DNA of 64,000 nucleotides from positions 4,464,001 through 4,528,000 of the forward strand of contig CAJQUN010000001.1 in NCBI GenBank assembly GCA_907163345.1, in the 5' to 3' direction. Origin of the DNA: Haberlea rhodopensis. Taxonomy: Eukaryota > Streptophyta > Magnoliopsida > Lamiales > Gesneriaceae. Under the pieces are notes generated by a model that was not told the origin of the DNA, did no database searches, and saw only the letters and a list, made by a program, of their open reading frames with translations. Both the position numbers and the translations under genes were made by a program. Each line of letters opens with the position of its first letter. The first letter of the stretch is position 1. This document shows, piece after piece, positions 42,251 through 51,757 of this stretch.

Positions 42251-44308
42251 AGGTGCATCAGATAGCTTGCTGGGAGAGTGATCTGATGATGACATGGCAT
42301 GGTCATCTTCTTCAGCAATCGGCACGATGGAAGAAATGGCAGCTTGATGACTTTCGGATCGGATCAGAGTGATCAGATCCGAAGAGAAACCTTGAATGAA
42401 GGCCAAATCTTCATCTGATGGTCCCGGAGGAGAGTGGGGACTGGGAAGTTCCTCAACTTGGAGAGCTGCAACCACTGTAGATACCACGAAATCCGGATCG
42501 ATGAGGTCTGGTACTTCAGTTGTTGCACATGCTTCAGCTGGACTGGGTTGTGCACGGGAGGCTGATGACTTCAATGGAGTAGATGTTGTCGGAGAGTCCA
42601 ACAGAACATTCATTGGTTCATCATCTGTTGCAGACTGAGCATTAGACAATGGCTGCTCCGCTGTCTGGTCTGGTACGTGCTCTGCAGGCTGATTCTCTGT
42701 CTGTTGTGCTGCATCAGAAGGAATAACCTCGATAAATGGTTCTGCCAGAGTCTTGCTTGCAGAAGGATGATCCGGGCTTGTGGCTGGAGTGGAGATACTT
42801 AGCTTCTGTCGTTGAAAACGGACAGCTAAGGATAGAGCATGAACATCCATCTCGAGTTGAGCAATCACAGCCCCATCATCTCTGGCAGTTGGAGCAAGCG
42901 GATCGAAGTTCTTCTTTTTGGCAACAAGAAGCAGATTAGCCAGTCTGAATCTGTGTTTTGCCATAAATAGATCTCTGCGCTGCACGGCAAGTCGAACATC
43001 ATCAGTCTCTGTTCCGTTCAGAACTTCATCTTCCATTTTCTTCAATCTGTGCAGCTTACCGTAGAACAGCTCAATGTGGTTGATAGTCCGGTACTGGACA
43101 TATTCATCAAAAACCACAATGAGTTCCTTTAGCCTCTCATCAACATCCTCCATAGCGATGTCGATGGCAGTCTGCGCTGCAGATTTGGGTTTAGTAGAGA
43201 GGGGTTCGGAGAGAATGGCTTTTCCCTTGCCGGTGGAGGAAGGGGACTTAATCCCTGATTGGGTATAGTCTCCCAACTCAGTGATGACTATCCCTTTGAC
43301 CACGGGATTGGCAGAGGGAATTCTAGGGGTGACTTTGGATGCAGGGGTTGAAGCTTGTGAAAGCTGGGTGGAAGATTGAGGGGCAGGGGTTGCTTTAGAG
43401 GGTGGTAGTATGGGTGGAGGTAGAGATTTGGTTGGTTTGGTAATCTGGGTTCGGGGCTTTTTGGGAAGTTGCTTGGTTGGTGATGAGTGAGCAGACTGGG
43501 TGGCTTCTGAGTCAGTCTGAATGGTCAGCTTCCGCTTGACCCGAGGTTTGCGCACAGCAACTGGTTCCTCGTCCTGCTCAACCTTGACTACAGCCAGAGT
43601 AGCAGGAGTAGGCGGAGCACTCTTGGATTTCAGCAGTGCAAGCCCTTTGGAGTTAAGGATCTTAAAGGGACGGAGAGCAGACGGCTTGCTCAGCTCGAGG
43701 CCTAAGGACTCCAAGAGCTTGCTGAGAGGAACAGCAAAACATACGGCGTGCTTGGATGCAATCACCGTTTCCAGCAGTACTCCAAACAAAATCATGGACC
43801 AGTTTATCTTCTGGCCAGATACAATAGCCGCCATGGCCCTGAACTTTTCGGCGGTTACAGCATCGAAGCTTCCTGCTTTACCCAAAAGTGGCTTGCCTAC
43901 CACTTCGCACAGCACCTGGAAATGGAAGAGCATTTCCTTCTTCTTAAAGGAGGGTTGCAATCGTTGGCCAGAAATAGAAATCTTCCCCTGAAGATCTAAG
44001 AGTGACGCTTGAGGAGTCTGTCCGAACTCTGTCAGTCCGGAACTGGGGAGGCCAAAGGTCTTGGCCATCGTTGTTGGCGAGATCTCGAAAGATTTGCCCT
44101 GGACAGTAGTAGAAATGGATGTCTTCCGGGAGACGGCGTTGTCGAACAGCTCGCGGATTTCTGATTCATAAACAACGGTTCCGCATTCCAAGAAGTTCCT
44201 TAAACCAGATGATTCCAGGGCTCTAAAAATGGACACCATCGCAGCATCTTCTGCCCTGTAAATGTCATCAAACTCAACGGAGAGTGAGTTATGAGTGATG
44301 GTAGCCAT
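42200..44308 (-). CDS. Element D env-like 3' ORF (unknown function)
   Basis: 702 codons from MATITHNSLSVEF. About residues 1-230 look globular and helical (FRALESSGLRNFL, FDNAVSRKTSI, QVLCEVVGKPLLGK, KINWSMILFGVLLETV). Residues about 240-345 are basic and Pro/Ser/Thr-rich (KPRVKRKLTIQ). A second helical block covers about 380-500, and the rest is acidic Ser/Pro-rich. I see no signal peptide or strong membrane segment, so the traditional label env-like describes position only. Its place between RNase H and the 3' LTR is typical of some Sireviruses. The N-terminal part resembles proteins annotated as putative plant transposon protein (from memory). The true C-terminus probably lies in the next frame. 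Confidence 0.8.
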   Translation of the reverse strand: MATITHNSLSVEFDDIYRAEDAAMVSIFRALESSGLRNFLECGTVVYESEIRELFDNAVSRKTSISTTVQGKSFEISPTTMAKTFGLPSSGLTEFGQTPQASLLDLQGKISISGQRLQPSFKKKEMLFHFQVLCEVVGKPLLGKAGSFDAVTAEKFRAMAAIVSGQKINWSMILFGVLLETVIASKHAVCFAVPLSKLLESLGLELSKPSALRPFKILNSKGLALLKSKSAPPTPATLAVVKVEQDEEPVAVRKPRVKRKLTIQTDSEATQSAHSSPTKQLPKKPRTQITKPTKSLPPPILPPSKATPAPQSSTQLSQASTPASKVTPRIPSANPVVKGIVITELGDYTQSGIKSPSSTGKGKAILSEPLSTKPKSAAQTAIDIAMEDVDERLKELIVVFDEYVQYRTINHIELFYGKLHRLKKMEDEVLNGTETDDVRLAVQRRDLFMAKHRFRLANLLLVAKKKNFDPLAPTARDDGAVIAQLEMDVHALSLAVRFQRQKLSISTPATSPDHPSASKTLAEPFIEVIPSDAAQQTENQPAEHVPDQTAEQPLSNAQSATDDEPMNVLLDSPTTSTPLKSSASRAQPSPAEACATTEVPDLIDPDFVVSTVVAALQVEELPSPHSPPGPSDEDLAFIQGFSSDLITLIRSESHQAAISSIVPIAEEDDHAMSSSDHSPSKLSDAPPSLARLSSTSLIPVCP

Positions 44309-44691
44309 TTGAAAAGAGTTTAAAGAAGATGCGAAGAGTAAGAGAGTGAGAAGGTAGAAAGCGGTAAACTGTAAAAAGTGAACAAGTATGAAATGTTCAG
44401 TCCGCTAAATAGGAGAGAGAAGACACGTGTCTTTATCTCCAAGACTGAGAATTAAATAATTCAAAATAAACGGTCAGGATAAAGAAAGATAAGGCGGTTA
44501 AAGTACAACTAGTTAAAATGGTCAATCAGTCCGAGCTGTTGTTATTGTCCAGACAGATCATAGGATAAAATCAGACTGACAAGGATCGGTCTGAAAGTTC
44601 GGACCGGTCTGTGTCTTTCTGAACATTGTATTATCGATCTGTGGTGACAAAAAAACTTTCAGTGCGAAACGAATAAGAACATCTAAACTAA
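44309..44691 (-). promoter_or_regulatory. Probable internal promoter of element D env-like ORF
   Basis: 383 non-coding bases between the RNase H stop and the env-like ATG. On the minus strand they hold an ATCGAT site (44633-44638), TTTCAGACCGATCC (44583-44596) and CAGACCGGTCC (44601-44611), which echo the LTR's CAGACCGGATCGAT units. A perfect G-box palindrome GACACGTGTC (44422-44431) and a TATA-like TATTTAG (44405-44411) follow, about 95 bases before the ATG. Arrangement and motif reuse suggest separate transcription. Not proven. Confidence 0.5.
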
Positions 44692-46125
44692 TTAAGATAA
44701 GTCAATTAAACCAAGAATTTGACGGAAATAATTAAACTTAGCCTCAGGAAGCGGTTTAGTGAAGATGTCTGCTTCTTGCTGCTCTGTTGAAATGTGCTCG
44801 ATCCGAATTTCCTTTTTGCCAACATGATCTCGAATAAAATGATGTCGTATATCAATATGCTTTGTTCGAGAGTGCAGAACTGGATTATACGTTATAGCAA
44901 TTGCACTTGTGTTGTCGCAAAATATCGGAGAGTCAACAGCTTGGATGCCATAGTCTTTGAGCTGGTGTTGAATCCAGAGCATTTGAGCACAACAGCTTCC
45001 AGCGGCTAGGTATTCTGCTTCAGCTGTGGATGTGGCAATCGATGTCTGCTTCTTACTGAACCAAGAGATCAATCTTTCACCTAGAAATTGACATGTTCCA
45101 CTGGTGCTTTTACGATCGATCTTACACCCAGCGTAGTCTGCGTCTGAATACCCGATCAAGCTGAAGTTTGAATCTTTGGAGTACCAAAGACCAACGTTCT
45201 GAGATCCTTTTAAATATTTCAGAATACGCTTGGCAGCAATAAAATGTGATTGCTTTGGTTTTGACTGAAATCTGGCGCACATACAGACTGAAAACATAAT
45301 ATCGGGCCGGCTCGCTGTAAGATACAGTAGCGATCCGATTAGTCCTCTATACATGGTTACTTCAACTGCCGTTCCCCCTTCATCTTTGTCTAACTTGATT
45401 GTTGGACTCATTGGAGTTGATGCAGTTGAGCATGTTTCCATTCCAAATCTCTTGAGGAGCTCTTTGGTATACTTGGTCTGATTGATGAAAATGCCATTGT
45501 TGAGCTGTTTTACTTGCAGACCCAGAAAGAATGACAATTCTCCCATCATGCTCATCTCGAACTGTCCCTGCATTAACTTAGAAAACTTCTCGCACAATTT
45601 GGGGTTAGTTGACCCAAAGATTATGTCATCAACATAAATCTGAACTAATAGGGTATGTTCCCCCTTAATGAATTTAAATAGAGTTTTATCTACTGATCCG
45701 ATCTGGAAATCATGGTTCAGCAGAAATTGAGATAGAGTGTCATACCAGGCTCTTGGAGCTTGTTTCAGACCATACACTGCTTTATTCAGTAGATATACAT
45801 GATTGGGATACAAATGGTTCTGAAATCCAGGTGGTTGTTCAATGTAGACTTCTTCCTGAAGCTTTCCATTAAGAAAGGCGCTTTTGACGTCCATCTGATA
45901 TACTTTGAAGTCTTTAAAGGCAGCATAAGCAAGAAAGATTCGGATAGCTTCAAGTCTGGCGACTGGTGCAAATGATTCATCGAAGTCGATTCCTTCTTCT
46001 TGTCTGAATCCCTGTGCCACCAGTCTGGCTTTGTTTCTAACCACAGTTCCATCTGCGTCTAGCTTATTTCTGAAGACCCATCTGGTTCCAATAACAGGCA
46101 GATCGCTTGGTCTGGGGGTTAGACT
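44692..46125 (-). pseudogene. Element D RT and RNase H
   Basis: Continues from integrase after a TGA at 46126-46128 where TGG is expected (QV-stop-SLTPRP). RT: ARLVAQGFRQEEGIDFDESF, MDVKSAFLNGKL, VYGLKQAPRAWYD and the Sirevirus-style active site YVDDIIFGST. RNase H: YSDADYAG, ATSTAEAEYLAAG, FCDNTSAI and SRTKHIDIRHHFI. It ends LGLIDLS at 44692. Complete apart from the upstream nonsense codon. Confidence 0.92.
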
Positions 46126-47880
46126 TCAAACTTGATTTTGTTCGAATTGATTAAGCTCTTCTTGCATTGCTTTAATCCAGTTGAAGTCAGTCAGAGCTTC
46201 ATCGATCTTCTTGGGTTCCAGAGTAGAGATGAAGGCAGCATGAGTGAACTCAACCATCATCTGTCCTCTGGTCCTGATTGGTGCAGAAGGACTTCCAATC
46301 ACTAAATTAGGTGGATGCTTCTTAGTCCATCGATAGCTTGACTCTGGATTGTCTGGTCCGGTCGGATGAACAGTAACAGCATGATCGGCATCTGTTTTAA
46401 TATTTGAGTCAGGAGCATTCGGATCAGCTCGATCTGAAGTTTCTTCAAAGCCTGGATCCGGTCTGTCTGGTAATTCTGGTTCTGGTGGATTGTCTCTTGA
46501 CCTGTTAGCTACAATCTCATCATCACTGTTAGCTTCGAGATGGATATTTTCCATCTGATTTTGAATTGATTCTTTGTTGCCCTCAACACATAAAGTTTCA
46601 TCAAAGACTACATGAACAGATTCTTCTACAGTTAAAGTTCGATTATTAAAAACTCGATAAGCTTTGCTAATTGATGAATATCCTAAGAATATACCATTAT
46701 CTGACTTAGCTTCAAATGCTGTAAGATGACTCTTACCATTGTTGTGAACGAAGCATTTACAGCCAAATACATGAAAGTGAGAAACAGATGGTCTGTTACC
46801 AGTCCATATTTCATATGGAGTGAGATTCAGCTTCTTGTTAATCATAGATCGGTTTTGAGTGTAGCAAGCAGTATTTACAGCTTCTGCCCAGAACTTTTGA
46901 GAGATTCCAGAATCAACAAGCATTGTTCTTGCTGCTTCCTTGAGCGTTCTGTTTCTTCGTTCTGCAACTCCATTCTGTTGAGGAGTTCGAGCAGCTGAAA
47001 ACTCATGCTTGATTCCATGATCTTCTAGAAAGGTTTCAAGATTCTGATTTGAAAACTCAGTCCCTTTGTCACTTCGAATCCTGTCTATGCTGGATGATTT
47101 CTCGTTCTGAGTGCGTTTCAGCAGCTTGATCAACTTCGGACCGGTCTGATCTTTACTGTTTAAGAATATAGTCCATGTAAAGCGTGAGTAATCATCAATA
47201 ACAACAAGAGTATACCGCATTCCCCCTAAACTTGTTATTGGTATAGGACCAAACAAGTCCATATGCAGTAATTCTAAACAGCGGGAGGAGGATTTGGCAT
47301 TCTTGTTTTTGAAGGATGATCTGATCTGTTTGCCCATTTGGCAAGCTTCGCAGATCTTATCCTTAGCAAAATCGATCTTGGGCAGACCGATAACTAAATC
47401 ATGTTTACACAGGCTAGCAATGGTCTTAAAGTTGATATGATTCAAGCGCTTATGCCACAGCCAATGTTTATTATCATTGTTAGCGATGAAGCAAGTAGGA
47501 TTATCAGGTTGAGCATGATTCCAGTTAATCTTATATGTGTTTCCATTCCTGATTCCTACGAGCATGGTTATACCGTCTGATGATTTAACAGTGCAAGTGT
47601 GTTTATGAAATTCTACAGCATAACCATTATCACAGAGTTGACTTATACTAATCAGATTATAGCACAGATTTTCAACTAACAGCACATCATTGATAATAAT
47701 GTTACCATGGACAATCTTACCCTTGCCCACGGTCTTACCCTTTGAGTTATCTCCGAAAATGATTTTGGGTCCAATACATTCTGTCACTTCAGACAGCAGC
47801 TCGATGTTTCCAGTCATGTGACGGGAACACCCACTGTCCAAATACCAGTCTGATGCGAGTTTCTTCGGTACCTGTCATCA
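46126..47880 (-). pseudogene. Element D protease and integrase
   Basis: Protease begins ASDWYLDSGCSRHMTG (active site DSG). Integrase has the zinc finger (LWHKRLNHINF ... CEACQMGKQ) and DDE core with HMDLFGP, RSDKGTEF and NGVAERRN. A long linker rich in Pro/Asp leads to the RT start (LTDFNWIKAMQEEL). The frame is closed at both ends by single changes: a stop and frame break at 47880-47909 separate it from gag, and TGA at 46126 from RT. Confidence 0.92.
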
Positions 47881-47906
47881 AATATAATTATTGTTGGTAC
47901 CCAATC

Positions 47907-49859
47907 CTATTTGGGTCCAGAACGGATTAGCCCTTTGGGAACCCACACCTGTATCAGCTTCAATGGCTTGTGTGTGTAGGGTGTGCTGTGTACTGGTCTG
48001 TTTCGATGCTGTGTGTGATAATGTGTGCGCTGTGAAAACCTTTGATTCTCATAAGGTAGTCTATATCTTCGTTGAATCGGTTTTGAGTTATAGTAATTGT
48101 ATTGTCTTCCTTGCCTTCGATCTTGCACCTTTGGATTTGGTCTGATAGACGCAAATCTTGCTGGTGCCTTTTCTTTGGCTTGGTCAACATAACCAATTCC
48201 TTTTCTCAGATTTTGATTCTCGTAAGAGACTCCTGTTTGAATCTTAGGTGCTTCAGTTTCATATACTGTGCTGGATTTAACAAATGTCATTTGTTTGACT
48301 TGATTCTTTACCAGCAACAGCTCAGATTCATCTTTGGTGCATTCTTTGGTGTCAAAGCCTATGCCGGTGAAATCACCGACGTTTCTTTGAACCTCTTGTA
48401 ATTCTTCCAAGGATGTTCTGGATTTTGTCCATGTTTTGAATATATGTGAGAACTTAGCATTTTGTGTGCTAATTCTCTTATTTTCTTCATGGAGCTGATC
48501 ATAAGAGATTTTCAGCTTATTCAACTCGATCTGGAGATTTTTGCACTCACCCTGCTCAGAGCAGCTTGGTTTGTTGTGCTCATCCATTTGAGTACTGATT
48601 TTGGCTTTATTCTTCTCAAATGATTCAGCTAAGATCCTATAATCATTAGCCATGTCTTGCAGTGCGGACATGAGCTCTTCTCGTGTAAATTCATTTGAGT
48701 CAAGATCATATACCTCGTCTGTCTGACTCATTTCTTCGTCTGCCATAAGACATTGAATATCTTCTTCGCTTTCGCTGGAAGAACATTCAGAGCTTTCCGA
48801 GTCTGAGTCTGTCTGAGCCCATTTGCTGTTTCCTTCTTCAGCTACTAGGACTTTTTGGGATTTTCCATGATTCTTGCGGTCTTTGTAGTGCTTCTTCTTT
48901 TTATCATCACGATGCTTCTCTTTCCGTTCTTCTTTCTTCGGTCTGGTGCAATCTGCAATGAAGTGTCCGGTCTTACCACAATTGTAGCAAGCCTGATCGT
49001 TAACAGTATCATCTTTTCTTGATTTATAATGATGAGAGGGTTTGAAGTTCCTTTTATTTTTAGACATAAATTTACCGAATTTCTTGATAAATAATGACAT
49101 AGCATCGTTACTCATCTGTTCAGCAGATCGGTCTGATGTTGAAGCGATCTGGTCTTGAGTGGCTGCCAGGGCCTTGTTTGGTTGAGAGATGAATGGCTCT
49201 GCTTCACCTCTGCTTATCAGTTCAAACTCATAGGCCTTAAGATCTGCAAACAGATCATGAAGTTCAACCTTGTTAAGGTCTTTTGATTCCCTCATGGCGA
49301 TGGTCTTTACATCCCATTCCTTTGGCAGAGCTCTCATTACTTTCAGAGCGATCTCTCTGTTAGAATATTCCTTCCCCAGACCATTCAGTTCATTTATGAT
49401 GCTGGTGACTCTTTCATCAAACTCATTTAGAGTTTCTCCACTTTTCATCTTTATGCTCTCAAATCTTTGAAGAGCAACAGTTAACTTGTTTTCTTTGGTC
49501 TGGTCGTTGCCTTCACATAGCTGTGCTATCTTCTCCCAAATTTCTTTGGCAGTAGAGCACATTTTGATTTTGCTGAACATGTTCTTGTCCAAAGTCTTGA
49601 ACAAGATGTCTTTGGCCACATTATCGAGATTTGCTTTCTTTCTTTCCTCATTCGTCCAGAGGGACCTGTCTTTTTCCACCATTTGTGGTTCTCCATCAGA
49701 GATGGCTACTGCTGTATTAATTTTTAAAATCTTCATTGGTCCATCAGTGATGACGAACCACATATCGTCATCCTGAGCTGCCAGATGAGCTTGCATTCTG
49801 ATTCTCCAGTCATCATAGTCTTCTTTTGAGAACATGGGGATTTTGTTGAATGATGCCAT
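47907..49859 (-). CDS. Element D gag
   Basis: About 650 codons. I start at MASFNKIPMFS (49859). Upstream in-frame codons lie in the leader next to the primer-binding site. Gag core DDWRIRMQAHLAAQDDDMWF, CSTAKEIWEKIAQLCEGNDQT and MRALPKEWDVKT; one CCHC knuckle CYNCGKTGHFIADC; a Ser/Asp/Glu-rich stretch and a coiled coil (about 400-500); a basic Arg/Tyr/Gln-rich tail. It ends at SGPK followed by TAG (47907), probably a CAG-to-TAG change. The protein forms virus-like particles in such elements. Confidence 0.9.
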   Translation of the reverse strand: MASFNKIPMFSKEDYDDWRIRMQAHLAAQDDDMWFVITDGPMKILKINTAVAISDGEPQMVEKDRSLWTNEERKKANLDNVAKDILFKTLDKNMFSKIKMCSTAKEIWEKIAQLCEGNDQTKENKLTVALQRFESIKMKSGETLNEFDERVTSIINELNGLGKEYSNREIALKVMRALPKEWDVKTIAMRESKDLNKVELHDLFADLKAYEFELISRGEAEPFISQPNKALAATQDQIASTSDRSAEQMSNDAMSLFIKKFGKFMSKNKRNFKPSHHYKSRKDDTVNDQACYNCGKTGHFIADCTRPKKEERKEKHRDDKKKKHYKDRKNHGKSQKVLVAEEGNSKWAQTDSDSESSECSSSESEEDIQCLMADEEMSQTDEVYDLDSNEFTREELMSALQDMANDYRILAESFEKNKAKISTQMDEHNKPSCSEQGECKNLQIELNKLKISYDQLHEENKRISTQNAKFSHIFKTWTKSRTSLEELQEVQRNVGDFTGIGFDTKECTKDESELLLVKNQVKQMTFVKSSTVYETEAPKIQTGVSYENQNLRKGIGYVDQAKEKAPARFASIRPNPKVQDRRQGRQYNYYNSKPIQRRYRLPYENQRFSQRTHYHTQHRNRPVHSTPYTHKPLKLIQVWVPKGLIRSGPK

Positions 49860-49892
49860 CAGCTTAGTCTTTGTGCTGATTAAGATGACCTG

Positions 49893-49903
49893 CTCTGATA
49901 CCA
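49893..49903 (-). other. Element D primer-binding site
   Basis: TGGTATCAGAG on the minus strand, two bases inside the 5' LTR. Confidence 0.9.
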
Positions 49904-49905
49904 CT

Positions 49906-51062
49906 TGTTAGGATCGGTCCGGAGGGGGGGGGGGGGTGAATGAACACTCCTTAAAAATTTATCCCTTGTGAATTCTTTCGGATTAGTGAAAGAAATCTGT
50001 TACTTAATCAACTCTTTGAACAGAACAGACCACTAAAAAGGTGAGTGCGGAAACGGTCTGCTCTTGTAAAAGTAAGAACGGCTCGATGGCTAAGTGCAGA
50101 AGGATAAGACACAGGATATGTTTCTGGAAGTTCGAAGGTGGTGTAATCCTTCTACGTCTCCCCTTCTTCCAATTAAGGAAGGTTTATACTAGAAGACTTT
50201 GATTTATACAATCCTGTTGTACAAACCCGATTCAGACTGGATTTACCTCACTACCAGTCTGAAACTCCTAGTCACTCAACCTGCTCAGACACACTCTGTC
50301 TGACAGTTACAATAAGTTCCTCACTTCTATTTTTCAATACACAATGCGCACAGTGATCCTACAATGATCAAATGTTACAAAGTAATTGCGCTTAAATAAA
50401 TAACTTCAGCTCGAAAGCTTCTGAACTTTGTAAGCGTGTGCAGATGCTTTCTTGTGTGTTTTTCAATTGATCAGCGTGAGTTGGAATCAAGAGTCCCTGT
50501 CTTCCTTTTGTTGCATCCTTTTATAGTTGAGAGTAGCAACGGCATTGTTTCCCTTAATGTGCAACTTTGACTCTTTTTAAACTCTGAGAAAGCTACAGTC
50601 TTCTTCTTCAGGACACTTGCCGTTCTGGTGTATGCTTTTGGCGACTGTCAGGTAAGCTCTCCTTTGTCTTCTTACCTTTACTGGCAATCTTCGACTTTTG
50701 ATCCTTTGTAGCATTAATTACAGCATTAAATGCTACAATAAATAACCGTTGATGGTTCGGACTGAGAAGCCATCCTTTATGTATCTTTGACTGCTCTGAT
50801 CTGATAAAGGTTGAGATCGATCTGAAGTATCGATCTAGTCAGTCTGGAATCCATCGATCCGGTCTGATATGTGATATGCTTTATCAGCTTGCTCTGTTTT
50901 GCGCGATCGATCTGGTATGCCTGATTTCCATCGATCCGGTCTGAAATAATTTGTCATCTTGCTCTGTTTTGTCCGATCGATCTGGTCAAACTGATATCTA
51001 TCGATCCGGTCTGAAATGTTTTGTCATCTTTAAAATCTCATCGATAAGGTCCGGAACTAACA
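49906..51062 (-). repeat. Element D 5' LTR
   Basis: TGTTAGGATCGG to GGAACTAACA on the plus strand. Compared with 40443-41612 it has a G13 run instead of G17, lacks TGTTTAGA near it, and differs at a handful of bases. TATA box on the minus strand at 50517-50525. Confidence 0.95.
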
Positions 51063-51219
51063 TCCTGCATAATTGTAATCTCCAACCAATTCTAAGCACT
51101 TCCCAACCATCAATTTCACTTTCTAAACAACAATTCTTCCAATTCGAAGTTTTGCAACCCTAACCCCAATTTTCCAAAAAACCCAAATTTGTCTCAATTC
51201 TCTCAAATTTCTTGCTAAA
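51063..51219 (+). other. Leader of element C 3' ORF
   Basis: Pyrimidine- and A-rich, CAAT-rich sequence without ATG, immediately after element D and before the ATG at 51220. It looks like a plant 5' untranslated leader, which fits a separate transcript for this ORF. Confidence 0.5.
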
Positions 51220-51757
51220 ATGTCTAGAAGCAACCGAGAAGAAGGAGAATCAAGCGGAAGGAGACGCTCTAATCGATCTACTAGGAATTATACGGGTCCT
51301 TCCCTTGATGATAAGCCAATTCCCGAAGATTATCTTACACGCAAATTTTATCCGGGCTATGTGTTTGATTTTGATTTCCTTAGAACTTCCCAGCTTCCTA
51401 TTCTTGATTGGATTTAATTCCAACGTTGGGAAAAAATTTTCAAACCTCCTAGAAAGAATGATTTTTTGTATCCATCCATGATTCATTCGTTCTATGCTAA
51501 TCTTGAATTGTTTGAGGGAGATGGTGAATTAACTATCAAAACCATTGTTTGCAATCGCCCAATTGAATTCACTAGTACCGAATTGGGAAACATTCTTCGC
51601 ATTCCTTCGGAGGGTCCAACTAAATTTTCTCTAGCTACTTGGCCTAATGATGGGGTATGTGATCCTGCCCAAGCCTTTTATCTCATTTTTGGCGGCACTC
51701 CCCATTGTCCAAACCAATCATTTCTTGTGAATTCTATTCCTACGGTCTACCAAGTAT
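51220..51757 (+). pseudogene. Element C 3' ORF, N-terminal part
   Basis: Begins MSRSNREEGESSGRR. The frame has one TAA at 51415-51417 (DWI-stop-FQRWEKIF) and otherwise continues through PSMIHSFYANLELFEGDG, RPIEFTSTELGNILRIP and CDPAQAFYLIF to TVYQVL, where element E inserted. The helical, Trp/Phe-rich domain resembles the putative plant transposon protein type also seen at the start of element D's env-like ORF. No catalytic motif recognised. Confidence 0.7.

Larger units (their letters stand above)
40443..51062 (-). mobile_element. Element D: full-length Sirevirus with env-like ORF, inserted in element C
   Basis: 10.6-kb Ty1/copia element on the minus strand. LTRs are 40443-41612 and 49906-51062, TSD TCCTG (40438-40442 and 51063-51067). 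Primer-binding site TGGTATCAGAG is at 49893-49903 and polypurine tract CAAAAAGGGGGAATT at 41613-41627. Gag, protease, integrase, RT, RNase H and a large 3' ORF occur in Sirevirus order. LTRs differ by only a few bases seen by eye plus poly-G length and an 8-bp indel. A few nonsense changes and a frameshift probably make it defective, though it is young. Confidence 0.95.

Noticed and set aside
43521..43991. 156-codon plus-strand frame opposite the env-like ORF
   Set aside because: Antisense shadow without recognisable features.
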